From NCBI RefSeq assembly GCF_944324935.1, contig NZ_CALUYG010000028.1, forward strand, positions 1-35,772: 35,772 nucleotides of DNA, in the 5' to 3' direction. The notes below the pieces were generated by a model. The model was not told the DNA's origin. It made no database searches and saw only the letters and a list, made by a program, of their open reading frames with translations. The DNA is from an uncultured Desulfovibrio sp. GTDB lineage: Bacteria > Desulfobacterota > Desulfovibrionia > Desulfovibrionales > Desulfovibrionaceae. Position numbers and translations under genes: made by a program. Positions 1 to 7,784 of this stretch are shown one piece after another; the first letter of the stretch is position 1; every line of letters starts with the position of its first letter.

Positions 1-76
1 CGGTTACAAGACAACTGTGGAAAAAATGAGGGAAGACGGGGTCTTCTTTGTGTCAACTTTCGTTTGACAATCTGCC

Positions 77-123
77 GGGGAAGGGGAACCCCTCCCGCGC
101 TGGCGGAGGGGTTCCCCTTCCCC
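77..123. repeat. Perfect 19-bp inverted repeat (REP-like hairpin)
   Basis: Arms 77-95 and 105-123 are exact reverse complements, built from GGGGAAGGGGAACCCCTCC, with a 9-base loop. It lies beyond the end of the amidohydrolase gene. No T-run follows on the minus strand, so it is not a textbook intrinsic terminator, but a hairpin this strong could still stop transcription or protect the mRNA end. The same G/C-run motif recurs at 180-197 and 35648-35668. Confidence 0.75.
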
Positions 124-179
124 CCAGTCGAGCCGTACCTGTTAGGCGACGCAGGAGCCTTACGGGCATCGACAGCGGA

Positions 180-235
180 GCGAGGGGTTCCCCTTCCACC
201 AAACGGCAGCGAATAGTGTCGACAGGCCCTAAGCT
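180..235. repeat. Dispersed repeat resembling an IS end (left copy)
   Basis: This stretch aligns over about 55 bases with 35648-35702: both read gcgagg-g-ttccccttcc-ccaaac, then a variable patch, then a tgt-g-cag-cccta ending. The right copy abuts an IS1595-type transposase remnant, so this may be a solo IS end. The TAG stop of the amidohydrolase (229-231) lies inside the CCCTA terminus. Confidence 0.5.
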
Positions 236-1893
236 GTCGCGCGCGTGGAGGCCGGCACGGGGACGCCCTCGAATACCGTGCCCCAGACGGGCATATGGCG
301 GAGCTCCATGACGGGCAGGGCGTAGGGATCTTCTTCCAGCACGCAGAAGTCCGCCTTCTTGCCCAGTTCGATGCTGCCGGTCTCCTCTTCCATGTGCAGT
401 TGCCAGGCATGTTCCGTGGTGAAGGCCCGCAGGGCCGCATCCAGCGGGACGCGCTGCGAGGGGCCGAGCACCATGCCGCTCTGGGTGAGGCGGTTGACCG
501 TGGCCCAGATGGCAACCCACGGGAGCTGGGGCGTGCCGGGCGGATCGCAGTGGACGCCCCAGGAAACGCCCAGCCGTTCCGCCGTGCCGGTGGGCACGAG
601 CCGGTGTGCGCGATCCGGCCCCTGCAGCGTCAGGTGGTCATCCCCGTAATACCATATCTGCGGCGTGAAGAACTGCACCGCCACGCCCAGCGCCTTTGCC
701 CGGCGCAGCTGTTCGGGCGTGATGCCGTAGCAGTGTTCCATCCTGTGCCGGATATCCGGGCGGCAGCACTGGGCCTGCGCTTCTTCCACGGCGTCGAGCA
801 CGATGCCGCAGGCCAGATTGCTGTTGGTGTGGGTCATGGTCTGCAGGCCCAGCTTGTGGAAACCGATGATGGCTTCAAAGATCTCCTCGCGGGAATGCTG
901 CATGACGGCATTGGGGGTGCCGTCCCAGTAGCCCGGCCAGTCGAGCGGCGCCGTATGGGAAATGATGGAGCCGTCACAATAGAGCTTGACCGCGCCGAAG
1001 CGCACCTTGTCCGTCGGGACGAGCGAGCGGAAGTAGGCGGCCTTTTCCGCAAAACTGGCCGCTCCCGGCACCTTGCCATGATAGAAGGGCAGGGCCTTGA
1101 TGCGCAGGGGGGCGTCAGCGACGGCAGCGGTCAGCACCTCCCGCTCCTGCTCGAAGCCGCAGAAGCCGCCAAAGGCCGCTTCGCAAATGGTGGTGACGCC
1201 CTGATTGGTGAAAAGCGGCAGGACGTGACGGATCTTTTCCCCGGTAAGCTGCATGAGCTGCGGACAGACCGGCAACACATGGGCAAGGCCCCGTCCCTCG
1301 ATGAGGGTGCCGTCGGGTTCGCCGTCGGCGGCGTAGCAGACGCCGGGCAGCCGGCCGCCCTTTTCGATGCCGGCCTTGCGCAGCATGGCGCTGTTCACCC
1401 AGAAGCGGTGGAACACCATATTGCTGACCAGGATGGGGCGGGTGGCGGAAACGCTGTCCAGATCCGCGCGGGTCAGCGGACTTCCGACCTGATTGTCGTC
1501 ATAATGCACGCCCCAGAGCACTTCGCCTTCCGGCAGGCGGGCGTCCATCTCCCGAAGCCGGGCCAGCACGGCGGACTTGTCGCCGTAGGTGGGGAAAAAG
1601 CCGCCGTCAGGGCCGGGCCAGGGGACCTGGGCGATAAAGGTCTGGGCATATTCCAGAGCCAGCGAGGCCAGATGGGTATGGGCGTCGACCAGTCCCGGCA
1701 TGAGGATCTTGTCGGCAAAGATGGTCTCCACTTCATAGGGGAGGAAGGGGGACTTCTTCAGCCAGTAGATGATGTCGTCCAGCCTGCCCACGGCCAGGAC
1801 GCGCCCGTCGCGGACGGCAACGGCCGTGGCCCGTGGCTGGTCGGGGCTCATGGTGATGATGTTCTTGGCGGTATAGATGATGGTCTTGTTCAC
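229..1893 (-). CDS. Amidohydrolase, Amidohydro_3 / YtcJ-like metal-dependent hydrolase
   Basis: This 554-residue protein has the full layout of a YtcJ-like amidohydrolase. A small N-terminal beta segment leads into VDAHTHL (metal ligands His72 and His74). A candidate lysine follows at AVKLY (Lys303), then MTHTN (His355), RMEHCYG (His387) and GVHCDPP (Asp450), then the C-terminal KADFCVLEEDP strand that closes the beta sandwich. Such enzymes hydrolyse amide or related C-N bonds in the cytoplasm; the substrate cannot be read from sequence, as no signal peptide or specificity motif helps. It is the last gene of a porin-MFS-hydrolase unit, 15 bases after the MFS gene. This suggests it acts on the compound the two transport genes bring in. 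The stop codon falls in a repeat, so the last few residues may differ from relatives. Confidence 0.85.
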   Translation of the reverse strand: MNKTIIYTAKNIITMSPDQPRATAVAVRDGRVLAVGRLDDIIYWLKKSPFLPYEVETIFADKILMPGLVDAHTHLASLALEYAQTFIAQVPWPGPDGGFFPTYGDKSAVLARLREMDARLPEGEVLWGVHYDDNQVGSPLTRADLDSVSATRPILVSNMVFHRFWVNSAMLRKAGIEKGGRLPGVCYAADGEPDGTLIEGRGLAHVLPVCPQLMQLTGEKIRHVLPLFTNQGVTTICEAAFGGFCGFEQEREVLTAAVADAPLRIKALPFYHGKVPGAASFAEKAAYFRSLVPTDKVRFGAVKLYCDGSIISHTAPLDWPGYWDGTPNAVMQHSREEIFEAIIGFHKLGLQTMTHTNSNLACGIVLDAVEEAQAQCCRPDIRHRMEHCYGITPEQLRRAKALGVAVQFFTPQIWYYGDDHLTLQGPDRAHRLVPTGTAERLGVSWGVHCDPPGTPQLPWVAIWATVNRLTQSGMVLGPSQRVPLDAALRAFTTEHAWQLHMEEETGSIELGKKADFCVLEEDPYALPVMELRHMPVWGTVFEGVPVPASTRATA

Positions 1894-1908
1894 GAGGGAT
1901 CTCCCTGT

Positions 1909-3168
1909 TTATCGTTCCTGGGCCCGGGCAAAGTCCTGCCGGTAGCAGAGGCCCGCGGCAAGGAAGCAGCAGGCGCTGAGGACAAGGGAAAGCTGTATCC
2001 AGACCAGAGCCTGCTGGATGCCGAAACTGTGGGAAAGGATGCCGGTCAGCGTGCTGCCGATGGTCCCGCCGAGCTGGAGGAAGATGACCAGCGAACCGTA
2101 GGAGGAGGCCTTGTAGCGGGCCGGCACCACTTCCTGCGTGATGACATGGTAGCAGGTGGGGATCATGTTGATGGTGAAGCAGCCCAGCGTCATGAACAGC
2201 AGGCTCTTCCCGGCATAGCCGGCACAGAACAGGATGGCCGTGAGCAGCAGGCAGATGGCGGGGAACCAGCCGCGGCAGCGCATGTCACGCTTGTACCAGA
2301 CGTCCAGGATGAGGCCGCCCAGCGGCATGGCCGCAAAGCCCGTCAGGCCCATGAGGCCGAGGATGGAGGCGGCCTTGGCCACGTCCATGCCCATCTCCCG
2401 CATGAAATAGATGGAGGTGAACATGATGAAGGAGGTGGCCGTCATGTTGAAGAAGGTCGTCGCAAGCGCCGTGGACATGAGGGTACGGTTCTTCAGGATG
2501 ACGCTCAGGGCTTCGCCTACGTTGACCCGGGGAGCCTTGGCGATGGTGGCGGCCGTCTTGGCGGGGCCCCCCGGGATGAGGAGGGCCGTCAGGGCAAGGA
2601 TGAGGCTGGGGATGCCGATGATGACGAAGGTCGTGCGCCAGCCGTAGGCGGCCGCCAGATAGCCGGTGACGATGAGCCCCCCGGAGATGCCGATCTGGTA
2701 GGAGGTGTTGTAGAGACCGATGACCTTGCCCCAGCTCTTCTTGGGGAACCAGCTGGTGAGCATGGCCACGGAAGCCGGCGCGTAGCTGGAATTGCCGCCG
2801 CCGACGAGGAAACGGCCCAGAACGAGCATGGCCATGCTGGGCACAAGGCCGCAGAGGATGGTGCCGATGCTCCAGGTAAGCCCCATGAGGCAGACCGTGC
2901 CGCGCCGCGACCACTTGTCCGCCAGATAAGAGGCTGGCAGCACGAAGGAGATCATGCCGATGAGGACGGCGCTTCCCAGCATGCCGATCTGGATGTCCGT
3001 CAGCTGCAGATCCTTCTGGAGGACGGGGAGCAGGGCGTTGATGCCTACCCGCGCCCAGAGGTCGCTGGCAAAGAGCAGATACAGGATGGTCATGGAGAGG
3101 ATGAGCTTGCTACGCGAGAGGGGGACGAGGGGGCTCGCATCGGAGGCGGATTGCGGAGTGGTGGACAT
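1909..3168 (-). CDS. MFS transporter
   Basis: A 419-residue inner-membrane protein with about 12 hydrophobic segments. The loop between helices 2 and 3 reads ASYLADKWSRRGT, the standard MFS motif (D-R-x-G-R/K type), and the two halves are split by a central loop near residues 205-225. The family moves small solutes by proton symport or antiport. The anion:cation symporter branch is plausible from the general look, but I cannot fix the substrate. The gene starts 27 bases after the porin stop and ends 15 bases before the amidohydrolase start, so all three are probably one transcript. A GAGG sits about 9 bases ahead of the ATG. Confidence 0.85.
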   Translation of the reverse strand: MSTTPQSASDASPLVPLSRSKLILSMTILYLLFASDLWARVGINALLPVLQKDLQLTDIQIGMLGSAVLIGMISFVLPASYLADKWSRRGTVCLMGLTWSIGTILCGLVPSMAMLVLGRFLVGGGNSSYAPASVAMLTSWFPKKSWGKVIGLYNTSYQIGISGGLIVTGYLAAAYGWRTTFVIIGIPSLILALTALLIPGGPAKTAATIAKAPRVNVGEALSVILKNRTLMSTALATTFFNMTATSFIMFTSIYFMREMGMDVAKAASILGLMGLTGFAAMPLGGLILDVWYKRDMRCRGWFPAICLLLTAILFCAGYAGKSLLFMTLGCFTINMIPTCYHVITQEVVPARYKASSYGSLVIFLQLGGTIGSTLTGILSHSFGIQQALVWIQLSLVLSACCFLAAGLCYRQDFARAQER

Positions 3169-3195
3169 GGGTGTTGGCCTCGCAGTGTGGAAGGA

Positions 3196-4611
3196 TCAGA
3201 AGAGGAAGCGCACCGTGGAGGCGATGCGGTAGCCGTTGTTCTCGTGCCCCGGCAGTTCCCAGCAGTCGCCGCGGTTGAGATTCATCCAGCTGGCTTCAAA
3301 GGACCATTGCAGATTGTCGTAGATCTGCCAGGTGGTGTTGAAGTTCAGTTCCACCACATGGTCGCTCTGCGTAAGGTAAAGCCAGGTGGGCACGCCGGCG
3401 ACCTTGGTGTAGCCGTCGTTCACGTAGCGGGCCATATCGTCGTCGTTGGTGCCGCCGTAGACCAGGGCGCGCAGGGTGTGCTTCACATCGGGGATGAAGG
3501 AGAAATCCCGCAGGTAGAGGCTCACGCCCCAGGTGCCCGACGGTTCGAGCCCAAGGAGCTGGGATTGCCAGGCGAAGTTGTCGAACTGGCCGCTGAAGCT
3601 CATGCTGGAGCCGTACCAGTTGCCGAGGATGGTGGGCAGGCGTTCGGAGCCGTTACGAGGATCGCCGTCATCGCCGGAGGCATACCAGGCCAGCAGGCCC
3701 GGCACCACGACATCCATATCGTACTCGGCCAGGAAGGACGCGTACCAGCCGCCGCGATCCATCTCTTCCGTGACGCCCTTGATGTCGCCGTAGTTGAAAT
3801 CGAGCGCGAACTTCCACGGATCCAGCGCCGTGACGGTGGCCGCGACCCCGGCCCACCAGCCCATGGCGTAGTCGTCGGGATCGTCCCCGGCCACGGAACT
3901 GGGGCTGGCGTGTACGGGGTAGGCCGGCGTCAGCGTGGGACGGTAGGTGAAGAAGGGATCATTCTTGCCCGCAAAGCTGATCATGGCCCAGGGGCGGATA
4001 TCGAAACCCTCCCAGCGGATGGGCAGGATGAAGCCCCCCAGATCCGCATTGTCCATGAAGTTGTTGGCCGAGTTGTCATTGGCCGCGCGCAGCCAGAAGG
4101 TGGTCAGGGCCACGTTTTCGGACAGCTCGCCGGACACCATGACGCCGGCGCCTCTGGCCCACATGGTGGTGACGGAATCCACCTCATGGGTGTAGGGATT
4201 GACGGCGCCTATGCCCGGCAGGATGAAGGGCTGAAGGCCCATGCGCACGCGGATGGTGGAATTGGGGATCTTCCAGTCGATGTAGGCTTCCTTGACGCCG
4301 ATGTTGACGCCGTCCGTCCCCAGCGAACCGCCCCGCATGCCCGCGGCGTCCCGCCCCCAGATGTTGTCGAGCTCGAACATCATGGTGCCGCCCACGTTCT
4401 CGCTGGCGTTCATCATGACCCAGATGCGGGAACGCTGCGTTGCCTGGAGCTTGTCCGCCTTGCCCTTGCTGCTGAAGTCCGTGTCCGCCAGCTGGGTGGT
4501 GACGTCGGTGAAGCCCATGATCTTGGTCTCCACCGCGGGGATCGTCTGGGGCAGCCCCAGGCAGAGGAGAAAGAAGCCAAGCAAAAGATGCCATCTGGTC
4601 GTACGTCGCAT
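3196..4611 (-). CDS. Outer-membrane beta-barrel porin
   Basis: The protein is 471 residues from the ATG at 4611, which has AAGGA 7-9 bases upstream. A longer reading to 4746 would cross the promoter and is rejected. It opens with a signal peptide (MRRTTRWHLLLGFFLLCLG, cut near Ala-Val-Glu). The rest is a run of alternating amphipathic beta strands rich in W, Y, D and G, and it ends in STVRFLF with the terminal Phe typical of outer-membrane barrels. It resembles the homotrimeric porins common in Desulfovibrio. Role: passive entry of a small solute into the periplasm, for the MFS carrier encoded next. It is the first gene after the -24/-12 promoter at 4663-4678. Confidence 0.85.
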   Translation of the reverse strand: MRRTTRWHLLLGFFLLCLGLPQTIPAVETKIMGFTDVTTQLADTDFSSKGKADKLQATQRSRIWVMMNASENVGGTMMFELDNIWGRDAAGMRGGSLGTDGVNIGVKEAYIDWKIPNSTIRVRMGLQPFILPGIGAVNPYTHEVDSVTTMWARGAGVMVSGELSENVALTTFWLRAANDNSANNFMDNADLGGFILPIRWEGFDIRPWAMISFAGKNDPFFTYRPTLTPAYPVHASPSSVAGDDPDDYAMGWWAGVAATVTALDPWKFALDFNYGDIKGVTEEMDRGGWYASFLAEYDMDVVVPGLLAWYASGDDGDPRNGSERLPTILGNWYGSSMSFSGQFDNFAWQSQLLGLEPSGTWGVSLYLRDFSFIPDVKHTLRALVYGGTNDDDMARYVNDGYTKVAGVPTWLYLTQSDHVVELNFNTTWQIYDNLQWSFEASWMNLNRGDCWELPGHENNGYRIASTVRFLF

Positions 4612-4662
4612 TGCCGTTTCCTTGGGTTGGAGGTTAACGTAAAGCGCGCGCGACTCTGGAAA

Positions 4663-4678
4663 AGCAAGGGACATGCCA
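4663..4678 (-). promoter_or_regulatory. Sigma-54 (-24/-12) promoter of the porin operon
   Basis: On the minus strand the sequence is TGGCATGTCCCTTGCT. The GG and GC elements are exactly 10 bases apart, and it matches the TGGCACG-N4-TTGCW consensus at all but one defined base. Transcription would start near 4653, giving a leader of about 42 bases before the porin ATG. The divergent neighbour encodes a sigma-54 activator with an intact GAFTGA loop. Confidence 0.85.
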
Positions 4679-4754
4679 TGCCTTACGGTCAATAAAAAGA
4701 GTATATATTTCCTGTTGTTAGCCTGTTTCTTCTCAAAGTGGGCCATAAATGGCT

Positions 4755-4812
4755 TGTCCAGATACAGGATATGTCCTAATTTGGGATAAAATAACTGTCC
4801 CGATTCAGGATG
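4755..4812. promoter_or_regulatory. Three 17-bp repeats, probable activator binding sites
   Basis: Copies lie at 4755-4771, 4772-4788 and 4796-4812. Each is TGTCC, six variable bases, then AGGATA, GGGATA or AGGATG, an imperfect palindrome (TGTCC against TATCC). They sit 77-150 bases upstream of the porin -24/-12 promoter, where enhancer sites of sigma-54 activators belong. The third overlaps the ribosome binding site of the activator gene itself, which suggests self-regulation. Assignment to that activator is inference from position. Confidence 0.65.
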
Positions 4813-4817
4813 CCATC

Positions 4818-7694
4818 ATGCAGCATGCGGACCGTATCGGAGAACTTGTCCGGCACTGGCAGGCAAGGACCGGACAAGGCGTGGAGCTCCAGACCCTTGC
4901 CGAGGAAGCTGGCGTGGCCATTCCGGAGCTGCGTCCGTCACTGATCCATCTGCTCCAGCACGATGCCCTGGGCGTGCGCTGCAGCCGGCAAGGGCAGGTG
5001 CTGCTTTGCCGCTTTCCTGACCTAGAGGAACGGCAGGCGGCGCGTGAGGCGCGCGAGCAGTGCGCACGCCGTCTGCTGCAGGTGGAAAAGGCCTGCGGCA
5101 GACTGCACGCCAGGGCGGAGGAGGAGCTGCATGCCTGCGTCGTCTCGCTGCTGCAATGGCCGCTCTCGCTGTCGCCGGAAGAATGGGATGAGTTGTTGGC
5201 GCTCATCTACCGCAGCCTCTGCTGCGGCATCCTGCTCTTTTGCCGGGATGAGAGCCTGTATGGTCTGGCAAGGGGGATGCAGTGGCTTTGCCGCCTCCTG
5301 GGACGTATGCGAGAGGGGTGCCGGCTGAGCGCGCTGCTGCTTGCCGCGGAGAGGACCCACGCGCAGCGCCCCGGCGACATCGATGCGCTGCTTGCGCGCT
5401 ATGCGGAGGTCCTGGACGAAAAGGACTCCCTGATCGCGCTGGACCACCTTCTGCTGGGGCAGCTGCATTTTCTGCGCGGCGAGTTCGCCGAGGTGCTGCA
5501 GTGCTACGAGGCCTATTCGCTGTCGACGCCGCCCGTGGGCGTTTTTGACGAGCTGTTCTCGCTCTGGGTCAGCACGGGCTGCCTGTACTGCCAGCGGGAT
5601 CACATCTCCTACGGCATCATCACCTCGCATCGCAATACCGCCGAGCTGACGGGCCAAAACCGCTATGCGCTCATCTGGCGCGTGCACAACATTTTTTTCC
5701 TCCTGCGGGCCGGCGAGTACGAGCAGGCCATAACGCATATCGATCAGATCCTGTCCGTGGCCGAAGACGCCGGCCCGCAGGAAATGGTCAGCGTCTGCCG
5801 CAGGGCCCTGGCCATGTATCACTTCCTGAGCCGGCGGCGAAAGGAGGCGCGGCGCATCCTGGCGCTGGACGGCAGGGGCGGGCCGGCGCTGCCGCTGACG
5901 GATCCGCGGATGCTGGAGATGCTGGTCAGTCTGGAAAAGGACGGGCCGCCCATTCCCGGCTATGGCCTGCGGGAGATCATGAGCGAACTGGAGAAGGGGC
6001 CAAGCCGCCTCCTGCGAGGGGTATGCCTGCGGCTGCGGGCGCATTTCCCTGAAACGCCGGCAAGCGCACGCGGCAGGCTGCTGCGCGAAAGCTGCGAGGA
6101 GCTGGCGCGCACGGGCAACGTGCGGGAGGAACTGCTGTCCGTCAGGATGTTGGTGCAGGCGCTGGAAGAAGAGGGCAGGCCGGAGGATATCCTCGCGTGG
6201 AAGCAGAGGGAGAAGACCCTGCTGGCCTCCTGGCGGAGCGATCGCCGGTCCAAGGAAAAGCCGGGGGAACATGCGGCCTTCCCGGTCTGCGGGCCGTGCC
6301 TCAATGCCTTTTTGCGCATCCGGCCCGTCACGCGCGGCAGCGCCATCCGCCATGTGGTCGGGACGGTGCAGCGGGAGCTGGGCGCGCAACGGGCCATCCT
6401 GCTGCGCCTCTACAACGACGAGCGCATGGACTATCTGGAGGCCGTCAACGTCAGCCTCACCGAATTCGAGGACGCGGCGTTCCACACCATACGCCGGGCG
6501 CTTCTGGAGCTTTTGCAGTCCTCGGGCGCAGGGGCGGTCTTTTTCCCGCTCAATGATAACCGCAGCGCCTTTCTGCTGGACATCGACGAACAGACCCGCT
6601 GGCTGCTGTATCTGGACAGCGAGCTGCCCGGGAGCCTCTTTTCCCGCATCGGCCAGACGGAGGGCAGCGCCTTCGCCGCGGTGCTCTCCTCGGAGTTCCG
6701 CGCGGCCTGGCATCTGCCGGGGGAGGGACGCCGGGCGGGACAGGCGCAGGACGTGACGCCTTATTTCGGCATCGACATGGACAGGGTGCTGGAACAGGCC
6801 ACGGAGGCCCTGGTGTCCGATGCGCCCCTGATCATCCACGGCGAGACCGGCACGGGCAAGGAACAGATGGCGCACTTCATCTACACGCGCGGCGACTACA
6901 AGGGGGCGTTCGTGCCCGTCCAGCTGTCCAGCCTGCCGGAGCAGCTGTTTGAAAGCGAGATGTTCGGTCACGAGCAGGGGGCCTTTACGGGCGCGCACCG
7001 CCGCAAGATGGGCTTCATGGAGCTGGCCCACGACGGCGTACTCTTCCTGGACGAGATCGCCGACATTTCCCCCCTGATCCAGGTCAAGCTTTTGCGGGCC
7101 CTGCAGGAGAAGCGCTTTACCCGCGTGGGCGGGGTGCAGCAGCAGTTTTCCAATTTTCGCCTCATTTCCGCCACCAACAAGGATATCTGGCAGGAGGTGC
7201 GCGAGGGCCGCTTCCGCGAGGACCTCGCCTACCGCCTGTGCGTCATCCCGCTGGAGCTGCCCCCTCTGCGCGAGCGGCCGCATGATCTGGAGGTGCTGAT
7301 CCGGCAGCTGCACACGCATTTCCTGCGCAAGTACGGCAAGGCGGAAAAGCCGGTGCGGGCGGAGGACATGCGCCGCCTGCTGGACTATGGCTGGCCCGGC
7401 AATATCCGCGAACTGTACAGCATCATGGAGCAGTATGTGCTGTTCGGCTGCTTTCGCTTTCGCGCGGCGGCGGCGGACAGGCCGGCGGCCCCCTGTGCGA
7501 GCGAGGCCGGCGAGTGCTTCGCGGATCTGCCCAGCATGGAGGACATGCAGCAGCGGTACATCCGTATGGTGCTGCGGCGCACAGGCGGAAAGATCTATGG
7601 CCCGGACGGCGCCGCGGCCATCCTGGGGATGACGAAGTCCACCCTTTACCAGAAGATGAAAAAATACGGCATCAGTCACAGGCACGACGATTGA
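4818..7694 (+). CDS. Sigma-54-dependent transcriptional activator, large N-terminal sensor region
   Basis: From the ATG at 4818 the protein has 958 residues; AGGA is 7 bases upstream. An upstream ATG at 4749 would place the three repeats inside the coding region, so I prefer 4818. Residues 1-60 look like a small helix-turn-helix fold. Residues 60-480 are helical, TPR-like, and residues about 500-640 look GAF-like. The AAA+ domain follows, with Walker A GETGTGKE (about 675), GAFTGA (721-726, the sigma-54 contact loop), Walker B LFLDEIAD (about 743) and R-finger region FREDLAYRL. The end is a Fis-type helix-turn-helix (GAAAILGMTKSTLYQKMKK). A helical plus GAF input suggests it responds to a small ligand or partner protein, not phosphorylation, as no receiver domain is present. 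The likely target is the divergent porin-MFS-amidohydrolase unit. Confidence 0.9.
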   Translation: MQHADRIGELVRHWQARTGQGVELQTLAEEAGVAIPELRPSLIHLLQHDALGVRCSRQGQVLLCRFPDLEERQAAREAREQCARRLLQVEKACGRLHARAEEELHACVVSLLQWPLSLSPEEWDELLALIYRSLCCGILLFCRDESLYGLARGMQWLCRLLGRMREGCRLSALLLAAERTHAQRPGDIDALLARYAEVLDEKDSLIALDHLLLGQLHFLRGEFAEVLQCYEAYSLSTPPVGVFDELFSLWVSTGCLYCQRDHISYGIITSHRNTAELTGQNRYALIWRVHNIFFLLRAGEYEQAITHIDQILSVAEDAGPQEMVSVCRRALAMYHFLSRRRKEARRILALDGRGGPALPLTDPRMLEMLVSLEKDGPPIPGYGLREIMSELEKGPSRLLRGVCLRLRAHFPETPASARGRLLRESCEELARTGNVREELLSVRMLVQALEEEGRPEDILAWKQREKTLLASWRSDRRSKEKPGEHAAFPVCGPCLNAFLRIRPVTRGSAIRHVVGTVQRELGAQRAILLRLYNDERMDYLEAVNVSLTEFEDAAFHTIRRALLELLQSSGAGAVFFPLNDNRSAFLLDIDEQTRWLLYLDSELPGSLFSRIGQTEGSAFAAVLSSEFRAAWHLPGEGRRAGQAQDVTPYFGIDMDRVLEQATEALVSDAPLIIHGETGTGKEQMAHFIYTRGDYKGAFVPVQLSSLPEQLFESEMFGHEQGAFTGAHRRKMGFMELAHDGVLFLDEIADISPLIQVKLLRALQEKRFTRVGGVQQQFSNFRLISATNKDIWQEVREGRFREDLAYRLCVIPLELPPLRERPHDLEVLIRQLHTHFLRKYGKAEKPVRAEDMRRLLDYGWPGNIRELYSIMEQYVLFGCFRFRAAAADRPAAPCASEAGECFADLPSMEDMQQRYIRMVLRRTGGKIYGPDGAAAILGMTKSTLYQKMKKYGISHRHDD

Positions 7695-7700
7695 ACGCGA

Positions 7701-7735
7701 ACCGCCCCGGACAGAGGGTATCCGTCCGGGGCGGT
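7701..7735. terminator. Hairpin terminator between convergent genes
   Basis: CCGCCCCGGAC (7702-7712) and GTCCGGGGCGG (7724-7734) pair perfectly, with one further A-T pair, around an 11-base loop. It lies just after the activator stop and just after the convergent DUF4198 gene, so it could serve both. There is no strong T-run. Confidence 0.6.
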
Positions 7736-7784
7736 CCGTCATCGATGCGGCAGGGGCGTGCCGCACATAACGATATGGCCGCGC

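Noticed and set aside
32..50. GAAGAC-GGG-GTCTTC-TTTG hairpin as a terminator for a gene left of the window
   Set aside because: The stem is only 6 bp with a short T-run, and the upstream gene cannot be seen.
295..4695. A 1466-codon plus-strand open frame
   Set aside because: It is antisense to the amidohydrolase, MFS and porin genes, all of which have clear family motifs. High GC keeps such shadow frames open.
5022..7766. A 914-codon minus-strand open frame
   Set aside because: Antisense shadow of the sigma-54 activator; its composition is Arg/Gln/Pro-rich with no motifs.
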